From NCBI GenBank assembly GCA_947457325.1, contig CANGVU010000015.1:1-11113 (forward strand): a stretch of 11,113 bases of DNA, in the 5' to 3' direction. This stretch comes from Flavobacteriales bacterium. GTDB lineage: Bacteria > Bacteroidota > Bacteroidia > Flavobacteriales_D > Sanyastnellaceae. Below, one piece after another: positions 1 through 7,729 of this stretch. How positions within the stretch are numbered: position 1 is the stretch's first letter; each line of letters opens with the position of its first letter. Under the pieces are notes generated by a model. It saw only the letters and a program-made list of their open reading frames with translations. It searched no databases and had not been told where the DNA came from. The position numbers were made by a program, and so were the translations under genes.

Positions 1-1236
1 ACCAAAATATGCCGCTGGATCATCTGACAATGCATTTTTACTAATGAACCAAATGACCACAGCAGAAAACAACAGTGCAAGTATACTAAAAGCAATCATC
101 CGCACAGAACCTAGCATCTTTTGACGATAAACCAGGAGAATAAAACCAATGCAAGTTAACAACAAGAAAAACCATTCTGTTATGGTTACATAAGTGTACA
201 AGGATTCAAATTTGCCCCAATAAAAAACCAAAACAATGGCCCAAATAGACTGCAACAAAATGGCATTTAAAGGAACCCCAAACTTGGGATGCGCTTTTGC
301 GAAAACGCCTATAAAGACACCTTCCTTGGCCATTTGCTGAATAATTCTTGGTGTTGCCAGTATGTACAATCCAGCGCAGCCAAAAACGGAAAGTGCAATT
401 AACAATGACACTGCAATTCCACTGCCCGCAACAACTTTTTCTGCTGCATCTGCCGCCAATGTTTTGGTATTGATAATCTCTGATAAGGTTAGGACATGGG
501 TATATCCCAAATTGCACAAGACATAAATCAAGGTAACCACCAAAGTACCTACAATCATAGCCCAAGGCACGTCTCTCTTGGGATTTTGCGCATCTCCACT
601 CACAAAGCTTGCGTAGTGCCATCCAGTATAAGACCACAAGACACCTACAAAAGCCTTGGCCCAATCCCACTCACCTGACTCCGTTGCCACAACAGGTCCG
701 CTGTCCACAGGGCTTGTACCAAAGAACAACAATAAAATTATCAAACCAAAGATCCCTATCATTTTCAATATGGTTGCTATGTTCGCAAACCACTCCGAGC
801 TTTTTAAAGAAAAGGTATTGAACAATGTCAACACAACGATGCTAACCGCTGCCACCAAGGGAATCATTTCATCTGAATAACCCAGAAACTTTTGTCCATA
901 ATCGGCAAAGACAACAATCAATGCCGCAATGGTTCCTGAACTTACCACAGTTAACAAACACCAGCCGTAAAGAAATGCCGGGAGCTTACCCATTGTTGAC
1001 TGCAAATAGGTGTATACACCACCTGCGTGCGCAAAACGAGAGCCCAATTCCGCAAATACCAATGCCCCAATCATGCTTACCACACCACCTGCAATCCACA
1101 ACAAATTCATTGATGCAATATCAGGAACTGAAGCTGCGATGCTTGTCGGTGTTTTAAAAACGCCAGAACCAATGGTACTGCCGATGGCAATCATGATCAA
1201 GGCAAAAAGGGATAAGCCTTTGTTTTTGTTATCCAT
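1..1236 (-). CDS. APC-superfamily amino acid permease, 3' end cut by window edge
   Basis: This is an integral inner-membrane transporter that probably carries amino acids by exchange or cation symport. The reading frame is open from the ATG at 1236-1234 to base 1 without a stop, giving 412 visible residues. Family proteins usually have about 440-480, so a short C-terminal piece is missing. The protein is strongly hydrophobic, with about eleven visible membrane segments. The unwound TM1 substrate-binding motif is seen as IGSTIGSGVF (residues 18-27). The TM6 region reads SYTGWHYASF (202-211), followed by the conserved cytoplasmic turn NPKRDVP (218-224), typical of the LAT-like branch of the APC family. 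The loop after TM8 holds TPRIIQQMAKEG (295-306), also typical. Substrate cannot be named from sequence. The gene is divergent from the DUF6913-dapA series, sharing a 69-base upstream gap. Confidence 0.93.
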   Translation of the reverse strand, partial: MDNKNKGLSLFALIMIAIGSTIGSGVFKTPTSIAASVPDIASMNLLWIAGGVVSMIGALVFAELGSRFAHAGGVYTYLQSTMGKLPAFLYGWCLLTVVSSGTIAALIVVFADYGQKFLGYSDEMIPLVAAVSIVVLTLFNTFSLKSSEWFANIATILKMIGIFGLIILLLFFGTSPVDSGPVVATESGEWDWAKAFVGVLWSYTGWHYASFVSGDAQNPKRDVPWAMIVGTLVVTLIYVLCNLGYTHVLTLSEIINTKTLAADAAEKVVAGSGIAVSLLIALSVFGCAGLYILATPRIIQQMAKEGVFIGVFAKAHPKFGVPLNAILLQSIWAIVLVFYWGKFESLYTYVTITEWFFLLLTCIGFILLVYRQKMLGSVRMIAFSILALLFSAVVIWFISKNALSDDPAAYFG

Positions 1237-1305
1237 AAATATAGTTTTCGAGAATTGTAAAAGTAAAAAAACGAATTGTAGTTTTCTTGGTTATTTTTGT
1301 CTTCA
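1237..1305. promoter_or_regulatory. Divergent intergenic region with paired GAATTGTA direct repeats
   Basis: This AT-rich gap separates the permease (minus) from the DUF6913-dapA series (plus), so it must hold the permease promoter and probably the other one. Two exact GAATTGTA copies lie at 1252-1259 and 1273-1280, 21 bases apart, which is about two helical turns and could mean a dimeric operator. On the plus strand, TATTTTTG at 1292-1299 fits the Bacteroidota -7 consensus TAnnTTTG exactly, but no -33 TTTG lies at the right distance, and it would put the start of transcription almost on the ATG. On the minus strand, TACTTTTA (1265-1258) is one base off the same consensus. In such T-rich DNA both promoter matches could be chance. 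Confidence 0.35.
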
Positions 1306-1860
1306 ATGAAAATTGTTGATCAGGTTAAGCAAAAAGCAGGATGGCAAATGTTGCGAAAGCAATTGGAGCCCTCGCGCATGAAGCAGGCTTTTCACTTTGA
1401 CAATGCAACGTCCATTGGTGTTTTGTATCTCGATGATGATGAACGTTATTTCAATAAAATTCGGGCTTTTTGCAAAGAGCTAAAAGACAAACCCAACATC
1501 AAGTCAATAAAGGCTTTGGGCTTTGTGAACACCAAAGAGAAAATGTTACCCATTTGGCAATCTCAGAAATTGGAATTTGGCTACTTCACCCAAGACGACT
1601 TGAATTGGCATTTAAGGCCTATCAATCGTGTCACAGCATTTAGAAATGAAGATTTTGATATCCTAATAGACCTAACGGATGGCAATACAATACCAACCTT
1701 GTACCTCTTCAAAGAAAGCAAGGCAAAAATGAAAGTAGCCATACAATCCACCAAGGCTTCTGCATATTCAGATTTCATGCTAATCATGAAAACCACTCCT
1801 ACTCTAGAGGAGTACATCATACAATTAAAGAAATATTTAGGAAATAGCGCATTAAAATGA
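1306..1860 (+). CDS. DUF6913-like conserved protein of Bacteroidota
   Basis: A 184-residue soluble protein with no signal peptide or membrane segment. I recognise it by size, composition and position as the DUF6913-like protein often found just before dapA in Bacteroidota; its function is not known to me. The start is taken at the ATG at 1306 because the only upstream option is a TTG at 1297. Visible features are a basic N-terminal helix (residues 1-28), the strand SIGVLYLDDD (36-45), the strand VNTKEKMLPIW (74-84), and DFDILIDLTDG (116-126), a hydrophobic strand ending in acidic residues near the centre of the fold. Its stop overlaps the dapA start as ATGA, so the two are probably translationally coupled. 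No catalytic motif can be assigned. Confidence 0.8.
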   Translation: MKIVDQVKQKAGWQMLRKQLEPSRMKQAFHFDNATSIGVLYLDDDERYFNKIRAFCKELKDKPNIKSIKALGFVNTKEKMLPIWQSQKLEFGYFTQDDLNWHLRPINRVTAFRNEDFDILIDLTDGNTIPTLYLFKESKAKMKVAIQSTKASAYSDFMLIMKTTPTLEEYIIQLKKYLGNSALK

Positions 1861-2744
1861 ATGAATTGAAAGGACTCGGTGTTGCCATGGTTACACCATT
1901 TAAAAAATCCGGTGAGGTAGATATCCAAAGCTTAAAGAAACTTACAGACCATTTAATTGCTGGGAATGCGGATTACCTTGTCGTTCTTGGAACGACAGGC
2001 GAGTCTGTAACACTGAGCAAAGAGGATAAAAAATTAGTACTTGAAACCATCATGGCTACCAACAATGGCCGAAAACCCATTGTCCTGGGCGTTGGAGGAA
2101 ACAATACCGCTGAAATTGCATCACAGATGGCGAGAATTGAACCGCACGGCATAACAGCTTTTTTGAGTGTAACCCCATATTACAACAAGCCAACTCAAAA
2201 CGGATTGTTTGAGCATTACAAAGCACTTTCTGAAAGCAGTAAACTACCCATTCTCCTATACAATGTTCCAGGTAGAACGGGAGTTAACCTCCTTCCCGAT
2301 ACTGTATCCAAAATTGCATTTGATTGTCGCAATATCATTGGAATTAAAGAGGCTTCAGGCAATGTAGAGCAGATTATGTCTGTTATTCAACAAACACCAA
2401 AAGAGTTTTTGGTAATCAGTGGTGATGATGCTTTGACATTGCCCTTGATTTCTGCAGGTTGCGATGGTGTAATTTCAGTAGTGGGCAATGCCTTTCCAAA
2501 GGAGTTTGCAGAAATGGTAAACCTAGCCCTATCTGGAGATTTTGAAAACGCGCGTCTGATTCATTACCGATTGTTGGACATCATAAAATTATTGTTTGTT
2601 GAAGGCAATCCTGCGGGCGTCAAGGAAGTTCTATCGCAATTGAACATCTGTGGAGAATACCTCAGATTACCCCTTGTTCCAGTAAGTGATGAAACCAGCG
2701 AGAAGTTGAGGCATGAAATGATCGACCAAGGATTTCTTTCTTGA
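1857..2744 (+). CDS. dapA: 4-hydroxy-tetrahydrodipicolinate synthase
   Basis: This cytoplasmic enzyme condenses pyruvate with aspartate semialdehyde, the first committed step of the diaminopimelate/lysine pathway, feeding peptidoglycan and protein synthesis. The 295-residue length is normal for this TIM-barrel family. The pyruvate-binding GTTGES motif is at residues 45-50. The signature LYNVPGRTG (134-142) carries the catalytic Tyr135 and the substrate-binding Arg140. The Schiff-base lysine is Lys164 in IGIKEASG (161-168), and Tyr109 in PYYNKP matches the third member of the catalytic triad. ISGDDALTLP (187-196) is also typical. The set of residues argues for DapA rather than N-acetylneuraminate lyase or another class I aldolase. 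The start ATG overlaps the preceding gene's stop by 4 bases, and its own stop overlaps the next start by one base. Confidence 0.97.
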   Translation: MNELKGLGVAMVTPFKKSGEVDIQSLKKLTDHLIAGNADYLVVLGTTGESVTLSKEDKKLVLETIMATNNGRKPIVLGVGGNNTAEIASQMARIEPHGITAFLSVTPYYNKPTQNGLFEHYKALSESSKLPILLYNVPGRTGVNLLPDTVSKIAFDCRNIIGIKEASGNVEQIMSVIQQTPKEFLVISGDDALTLPLISAGCDGVISVVGNAFPKEFAEMVNLALSGDFENARLIHYRLLDIIKLLFVEGNPAGVKEVLSQLNICGEYLRLPLVPVSDETSEKLRHEMIDQGFLS

Positions 2745-3286
2745 TGAAAGTTGATTTATCCAAATACAAAAACCTCCATTATCATCCCGGACCACTTTGG
2801 AAAAGGGCTACTTGGCACTTCATCAATGCGTTATTCATTCATTCGTTTTTGCCTTTTAGTCAGCTAAAAATCTTTTTATTAAGATGCTACGGAGCCAAAA
2901 TAGGACAAGGATGTACGATAAAACCTGGTGTTAACATCAAGCACCCATGGATGTTGTCCATTGGAGATCATAGCTGGATAGGTGAGAATGTTTGGATAGA
3001 CAACATAGCTCCCGTGCAAATCGGAAGTCATTGTTGCTTGTCTCAAGGAGTGACCATTATTGTAGGAAATCACAGGTATGACAAAGTTCATTTTGATTTA
3101 ACCCTACACCCCATTGTTCTTGAAAATGGCGTTTGGATAGGTGCAAAATCCACCCTACTCCCTGGTTGTTATCTCGAAGAGCAAAGCGTCATTACTGCAG
3201 GTTCAATCATCAAGGGCAAAATTCCAACTAATGAAATTTGGGGAGGAAATCCGGCAAGCTTTATTAAAAAAAGAACGCTGCTTTGA
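2744..3286 (+). CDS. WcaF-like hexapeptide-repeat O-acetyltransferase
   Basis: Probably an acetyl-CoA-dependent O-acetyltransferase acting on a sugar in exopolysaccharide or capsule synthesis, in the cytoplasm or at the inner membrane face. It has 180 residues, the usual size of the WcaF group. The N-terminal part (15-48) has the aromatic, amphipathic stretch before the first turn seen in that group. Left-handed beta-helix hexapeptides run from about residue 50 to 158, including AKIGQG, LSIGDH, VQIGSH and VWIGAK. The extended loop with GNHRYDK (108-114) supplies His110 as the likely catalytic base. The end GGNPASFIKKR (167-177) is the standard family C-terminus. I chose the ATG at 2744, overlapping the dapA stop as TGATG, over a TTG one codon upstream. 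No other glycan genes sit directly beside it, so the acceptor is unknown. Confidence 0.85.
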   Translation: MKVDLSKYKNLHYHPGPLWKRATWHFINALFIHSFLPFSQLKIFLLRCYGAKIGQGCTIKPGVNIKHPWMLSIGDHSWIGENVWIDNIAPVQIGSHCCLSQGVTIIVGNHRYDKVHFDLTLHPIVLENGVWIGAKSTLLPGCYLEEQSVITAGSIIKGKIPTNEIWGGNPASFIKKRTLL

Positions 3287-3316
3287 ACATTTCAGCAACA
3301 TTTTGGTTGTAACAAC

Positions 3317-3889
3317 ATGAGAATCTTAACAATACTAATCATCATCATGATTGCATCAGCACTAGTGGCATTTCGCAGCAGATGGCAAAAACCCAAGCAA
3401 ATGATTTCCGACCAACAGATGAGTTTCTATGATTTATCCATCAATGGTATTGAAGGTGGTAAAATCAACTTCAACGATTTCAAAGGGAAGTATGTCCTTT
3501 GTGTCAATGTGGCCAGCAAATGCGGCTACACCCCGCAATATGAAGATCTGCAAAAATTAAGTGAGCAGTTTAAAGATAAACTAGTGATCATAGGCTTTCC
3601 TTGCAATCAATTTATGGGTCAAGAACCCGGTAACGCCGAGGAAATTCAAACCTTTTGCTCCAAAAATTACGGTGTCACTTTTCAAATAACAGAGAAAATT
3701 GACGTCAAAGGGAAAAACCAACATCCGGTTTACCAATGGCTGACCATGAAGCAAATCAACGGTGTATCAGATGCCAGCATCAGTTGGAATTTCAATAAGA
3801 TACTAATCTCTCCTGATGGAAAATGGATGCAGCATTTTGGAAGTGCCATTAAACCATTATCGGAAGAGTTGACCAAGTTCATTGAATAA
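3317..3889 (+). CDS. Glutathione peroxidase-like thiol peroxidase, probably exported or membrane-anchored
   Basis: Reduces hydrogen peroxide and organic hydroperoxides; bacterial cysteine forms generally use thioredoxin rather than glutathione. The 190 residues comprise a hydrophobic N-terminal segment (3-19) followed by a basic RSRWQK stretch, then a thioredoxin-fold GPx domain (about 36-190). The peroxidatic residue is Cys69 in NVASKCGYTPQY, in place of selenocysteine. GFPCNQFMGQEPG (93-105) holds the conserved Gln98 and Cys96. Cys114 in FCSKNYGVTF lies 45 residues after Cys69, the position of the resolving Cys in thioredoxin-dependent GPx. Trp157-Asn158 in SWNFNK complete the catalytic tetrad. 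There is no lipobox Cys, so the N-terminus is a signal anchor or a Sec signal. An internal ATG at 3419 (Met35) would give a standard 156-residue cytosolic form. It lies 30 bases after the acetyltransferase. Confidence 0.93.
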   Translation: MRILTILIIIMIASALVAFRSRWQKPKQMISDQQMSFYDLSINGIEGGKINFNDFKGKYVLCVNVASKCGYTPQYEDLQKLSEQFKDKLVIIGFPCNQFMGQEPGNAEEIQTFCSKNYGVTFQITEKIDVKGKNQHPVYQWLTMKQINGVSDASISWNFNKILISPDGKWMQHFGSAIKPLSEELTKFIE

Positions 3890-3941
3890 TTGGTAACTAT
3901 TCCAACGAATCATCGTATCTTAGAGCGTTGACCAAAGACCG
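3890..3941 (+). promoter_or_regulatory. Possible promoter before the signalling gene series
   Basis: This 52-base gap is the largest within the plus-strand series and the likeliest place for a promoter serving the kinase and the genes after it. TATCTTAG at 3916-3923 matches the Bacteroidota -7 motif TAnnTTTG at all but one fixed position. ATTGG at 3889-3893 is a weak -33 candidate at roughly the right spacing. No convincing terminator hairpin is seen, so readthrough from the peroxidase gene remains possible. Confidence 0.3.
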
Positions 3942-6461
3942 ATGCATTCAATGATATACATCAATGAGAAATATCCCAAGTTTTTATCCTTTGACTCTTC
4001 CATTCATGGAAATAAAGAAGGCTATTGGGATTGCCTCCTTGTTGATGGTCAATCTTTCCCTGCGTGGTTAGAAAGACATCAGGCTAACCACTCTCATTCA
4101 GCCAATACTTTCAGTGGATATTGCCGTTTGGAAGGAGAGCCTTTTCAGTATTTTTTTCAAAAAAAGGGACAACACACCAAAGTTCTATTCAAGGAAGATT
4201 TCATAAAAAACAACTTCACTGAAACCTCTGAAATTTGTTTCGCGATAAATGCATTTCAAGAAATTGTTATTTACAACAATGATGAAGTTTCGATAAATCC
4301 TACCGAATACGAACAGCGGTGGTTTGGAGAATCCATTACTGCACTTTTTCAATCCTTTGAAGACCATGATTTGGTTTTATCACAAATTATTGAAGATCAC
4401 AAAAGCGGTGCTTACCGAATCAAAACACCAGTTAGATTCCGATTCAGAGATGTAGTACTTACAACTTTCCCCATCCATCACCTCGGGCAACAGTACCATT
4501 GGGTTTCCATTCAAAACATTACCCAAAGTGAAGAGTTGGTAGAGCGATTGTATTTGATGGAAAAAAAGTACAATCGAATCATTGAAAATTTCCAACTTGG
4601 CCTACTTGAAGTTGATCATGAAGGCATTATCATGAAGGCCAATCCTAGTTTCTCAAAAATGAGCGGATATTCTTTGGTTGAGTTGTTAGGCCGGGATGCA
4701 GGAAGTCTCTTGCTCAACGATGAGAACAGAGACATGATGACCGCCATTAACAACAAACGCAGGGCTGGTCATTCAGACGCCTACGAATTGTGCATCAGGA
4801 ATAAGAAGGGAGAAAGACGCTGGTGGTTAATCAGTGGAGCCCCCAATTTTGACAGAGAAGGAAATGAAATTGGTTCAATTGGCATCCATTGGGACATCAC
4901 CACTCAAAAAGAATTAGAAGAGCAATTGATGTCTGATAAAAACAGAGCAGAAGCCATTGCTGAGTTCAAAACCCAATTCTTGGCCAACATGTCGCATGAA
5001 ATCAGAACGCCTTTGAATGCGATTGTTGGAATGACACGAGAGCTAAAACTAATTGCCAATTCTCCTCAACAAAAGGAGTATATCAATGTTGCTCAAGTAG
5101 CAAGCATTACGTTGCTCAGTATAATAAACGATGTACTAGACTATTCAAAATTAGAGGCCGGCAAATTGAGTTTAGAGAACAGACCATTCTCTATCAATGA
5201 AGTTATTGAGAATGCAACCATTTTGGTTGCCGATAATATAAAAGACAAAAAACTGGATTTTGAATACATCAGACCAAATGAAGAGGTTCCGATATTGATG
5301 GGTGACGCAATGCGCATCCAACAGTGCTTACTCAATTTACTCAGCAATGCATCCAAATTCACACAAGTTGGCAAGATTGAAGTAAGGATGAATATTGTCA
5401 AAGAAGACAATCATCACATTCATTCAGAAATACAAGTTAACGATACTGGTGTTGGAATGGACCCTGCTTACTTAGAACGGGTTTTTGAAAAATTCTCTCA
5501 AGCTGACGAATCCATTTCCCGCAAATTCGGTGGGTCCGGGTTAGGATTGAGCATCACAAAATCATTGATTGAAATGATGGGCGGAAGTATCGACATTCAC
5601 AGTAAAAAACACCACGGAACCAAGGTAACCCTTTCCATTCCATTCAGAAAATCTACCGAACAGATAAACTCATCAGCACAACAAAACACATCCAATGATT
5701 TCAACATTTCTGGAATGCGGGTACTTGTTGTTGAAGACAACGCTCTTAACCGAGCAGTTGCCAACGCTTTTCTGAATAGACACGGTGTTATAGTTTCTGA
5801 AGCACATGATGGTATTCAAGCCTTGGAAATCATCAGCAATGACAAATATGACCTTGTATTGATGGACATTCAAATGCCCACCATTGACGGAATTGAGGCC
5901 TGTAAAATAATGCGTTCCAAAGGGATTATTCTCCCAATTATCGCCCTCACGGCCAATGCGCAACAATCTGAACGCGCCAAATGTCAAAGTGCTGGAATGG
6001 ACGATTATTTGGTTAAGCCTTTTGAGGAGTTAGAAATTATTCAAACCTTATCCAAATATTTCCGTAAAAAAGAAAAAAACGATTCGGCAATGATTTCAAC
6101 ATTTAATACTCTACCGTCTTTTGGTCTTGATCGCATCAAGGATTTAGTGGGTGAAGACCCTGAAGTGGTCAATAGTATTGTCCAACTATTTGTGAGAGAA
6201 GGAACCAGAATTGCCAATGAGTTGGTTAAGGCGATTGACGAACAGGATATCGGGGTAATCAGAGCAAGATTGCATGAGCTGAGACCTAACCTGCATAACA
6301 TGGGAATGGATGAGGCTTTATCTTCTTTGGAACATTTCAGATCTTATATTGTCGATGATCAAATAGTTGGTGAAGGACCTCGTCATGGTCATAGGATGGT
6401 TGATCTTATTCGTCAAGGAATAGAAGACATGAAAATACATTTAGATAATAGTTCCAAATAA
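3942..6461 (+). CDS. Hybrid sensor histidine kinase with PAS, REC and Hpt domains
   Basis: A cytoplasmic 839-residue phosphorelay kinase without visible transmembrane segments. Residues 1-200 are a poorly recognisable sensory region; its second half (about 97-198) ends in QNITQSEE, like the end of a PAS-PAC unit. A clear PAS follows (about 205-322), then a short coiled coil. The HisKA H-box is SHEIRTPLNA with His352. The ATPase has the N-box LLNLLSNASKFT (463-474, Asn469), G1 DTGVGM (501-506), F-box FEKFSQAD and G2 GGSGLGLS. The receiver (592-705) has acidic Glu598-Asp599, phosphoacceptor Asp642 in LMDIQMP, Thr670 and Lys692. A C-terminal Hpt (about 725-830) has His778 in HELRPNLHNMGM, where the usual K-G after the His-x-Leu is R-P. 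Start: ATG at 3942, with an in-frame ATG at 3951 equally possible. The next gene starts 3 bases after the stop and is the likely relay target. Confidence 0.95.
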   Translation: MHSMIYINEKYPKFLSFDSSIHGNKEGYWDCLLVDGQSFPAWLERHQANHSHSANTFSGYCRLEGEPFQYFFQKKGQHTKVLFKEDFIKNNFTETSEICFAINAFQEIVIYNNDEVSINPTEYEQRWFGESITALFQSFEDHDLVLSQIIEDHKSGAYRIKTPVRFRFRDVVLTTFPIHHLGQQYHWVSIQNITQSEELVERLYLMEKKYNRIIENFQLGLLEVDHEGIIMKANPSFSKMSGYSLVELLGRDAGSLLLNDENRDMMTAINNKRRAGHSDAYELCIRNKKGERRWWLISGAPNFDREGNEIGSIGIHWDITTQKELEEQLMSDKNRAEAIAEFKTQFLANMSHEIRTPLNAIVGMTRELKLIANSPQQKEYINVAQVASITLLSIINDVLDYSKLEAGKLSLENRPFSINEVIENATILVADNIKDKKLDFEYIRPNEEVPILMGDAMRIQQCLLNLLSNASKFTQVGKIEVRMNIVKEDNHHIHSEIQVNDTGVGMDPAYLERVFEKFSQADESISRKFGGSGLGLSITKSLIEMMGGSIDIHSKKHHGTKVTLSIPFRKSTEQINSSAQQNTSNDFNISGMRVLVVEDNALNRAVANAFLNRHGVIVSEAHDGIQALEIISNDKYDLVLMDIQMPTIDGIEACKIMRSKGIILPIIALTANAQQSERAKCQSAGMDDYLVKPFEELEIIQTLSKYFRKKEKNDSAMISTFNTLPSFGLDRIKDLVGEDPEVVNSIVQLFVREGTRIANELVKAIDEQDIGVIRARLHELRPNLHNMGMDEALSSLEHFRSYIVDDQIVGEGPRHGHRMVDLIRQGIEDMKIHLDNSSK

Positions 6462-6464
6462 AAC

Positions 6465-7727
6465 ATGAGTGAGTTCAGTAAATATCAGAGATACATCATT
6501 GCCGTAGATGATGATGCCATCATCTTAAATGTACTGATCAACCATTTGAAACGTTTTCTTCCTGAAGACATAAAATTGATTGCATTGGACAATGCCGCTA
6601 GTGCTTTGGAAGCATGCAATGGCATTGTACAAGCAGAGTCAGAATTGGTGCTCATCATCAGCGATTATTTGATGTATCCCATGAAAGGGAGTGATCTTTT
6701 AATACAAGTAAGCCAAATCATTCCCAAGTGTAAGAAAATCATGTTGACCGGACAGGCCGACGTCAAAGCTGTTGCAGATGTCATCAATAATACCGGATTA
6801 TTCCATTTCATTGAAAAGCCTTGGTATCCAAAAGATCTGGAACTGACTATACTTGAAGCTATCCATGCGTATGACAATGAACGTCGTTTAGAGGCCCAAG
6901 AAAAGGAACTCAGAATTCTGAATGAGGATTTGCAGAATTTAGTGAATGTTCGCACCGCTGAACTGGAGCAAAAAAATCAAGAATTATTGGAAGGACTTGA
7001 GTACGCAAAAATTATCCAGAATGCTTTTGTGCCATCGCTGGACGTTTTAGGTCCCGAGATAAAATCCACTTATTTGTATGAATCTCCTTTGAAAGTAATT
7101 AGTGGTGACTTTCATTGGGTGCACAAAACGCAAAATTTTGGATACATCATTCAGGGTGACTGCACCGGCCATGGTTTGGCTGGCGCGCTATTAAGCGTAT
7201 TGGTTATTGACATTGCCAAATCCTACTTGCTCAGTCAATCTGATGATATCAACATTGAAGCCGCTGCGCAAGAAATAATCATCGGCTTAAAAAGCAAGGT
7301 GCATATTGACAAACTTGAATTTTTAGAAAGTGTTGGTGTGGACTTTTGCATTTTAAAAATTGAATTTAAAACCCACAATGTCCAATACGCCAACTTTAAC
7401 TCCAACATTGTTATTTTAGATAAAAATCAAACGGAAATCATCTCCAAAAGCAAAGGTTTCTTTAGAATGATTGCGCATGAATCTGAAGTGGATACCGGTA
7501 GTTTCAATGCGCATCAAAAGAGGATAATGCTTTTTTCTGATGGTCTTTTGGATTTAATGGGGGGACCAAACAACAAGAGATTAAAATGGGTTGGTTTGGA
7601 AAAGTGGATACATGAGCCAAACTTTTTTGAAAAAGGACCAAGCTATCTCAGTGATAAGATACGAGAATTCTTGGGTGCTCAAGAACAAATAGATGACATC
7701 ACATTACTGTCGATTTATTGTGAATAA
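6465..7727 (+). CDS. Response regulator with SpoIIE/PP2C-type Ser/Thr phosphatase output
   Basis: A 420-residue cytoplasmic protein joining a receiver to an RsbU/SpoIIE-like phosphatase. REC (about 9-135) has the acidic cluster AVDDD (13-17), phosphoacceptor Asp67 in IISDYLM, Thr95 in MLTGQ and Lys118 in EKPW, so all phosphorylation residues are present. A heptad-like coiled coil (about 136-182) follows and ends in AKIIQNAFVPS, the usual entry to this phosphatase family. The metal-binding motifs are intact: SGDF (Asp215), GDCTGHGLAG (Asp232), FSDG (Asp359) and IDDIT (Asp410/Asp411). Known relatives dephosphorylate anti-sigma-factor antagonists or similar proteins when the receiver is phosphorylated. 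The gene begins 3 bases after the hybrid kinase, whose Hpt probably phosphorylates Asp67. No STAS or anti-sigma kinase gene is present in the window, so the substrate is elsewhere or is a neighbour. Confidence 0.95.
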   Translation: MSEFSKYQRYIIAVDDDAIILNVLINHLKRFLPEDIKLIALDNAASALEACNGIVQAESELVLIISDYLMYPMKGSDLLIQVSQIIPKCKKIMLTGQADVKAVADVINNTGLFHFIEKPWYPKDLELTILEAIHAYDNERRLEAQEKELRILNEDLQNLVNVRTAELEQKNQELLEGLEYAKIIQNAFVPSLDVLGPEIKSTYLYESPLKVISGDFHWVHKTQNFGYIIQGDCTGHGLAGALLSVLVIDIAKSYLLSQSDDINIEAAAQEIIIGLKSKVHIDKLEFLESVGVDFCILKIEFKTHNVQYANFNSNIVILDKNQTEIISKSKGFFRMIAHESEVDTGSFNAHQKRIMLFSDGLLDLMGGPNNKRLKWVGLEKWIHEPNFFEKGPSYLSDKIREFLGAQEQIDDITLLSIYCE

Positions 7728-7729
7728 AG

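Noticed and set aside
206..670. Open frame of 154 codons on the minus strand.
   Set aside because: It lies in another frame of the same strand inside the permease, and its Cys/Arg/Trp-rich translation resembles no protein. The permease frame shows the clear APC motifs across the same bases.
1297..1305. TTG start giving three extra residues to the DUF6913-like protein.
   Set aside because: A normal ATG follows at 1306, and the TTG overlaps the TATTTTTG promoter-like motif.
2744..3286. Assignment of the hexapeptide protein as DapD or DapH of the lysine pathway.
   Set aside because: The size, the aromatic N-terminus, the GNHRYDK loop and the GGNPASFIKKR end fit WcaF-type acetyltransferases instead.
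3889..3906. TTGG...CCAA inverted repeat after the peroxidase stop, considered as a terminator.
   Set aside because: The stem is only 4 bases and no T-run follows.
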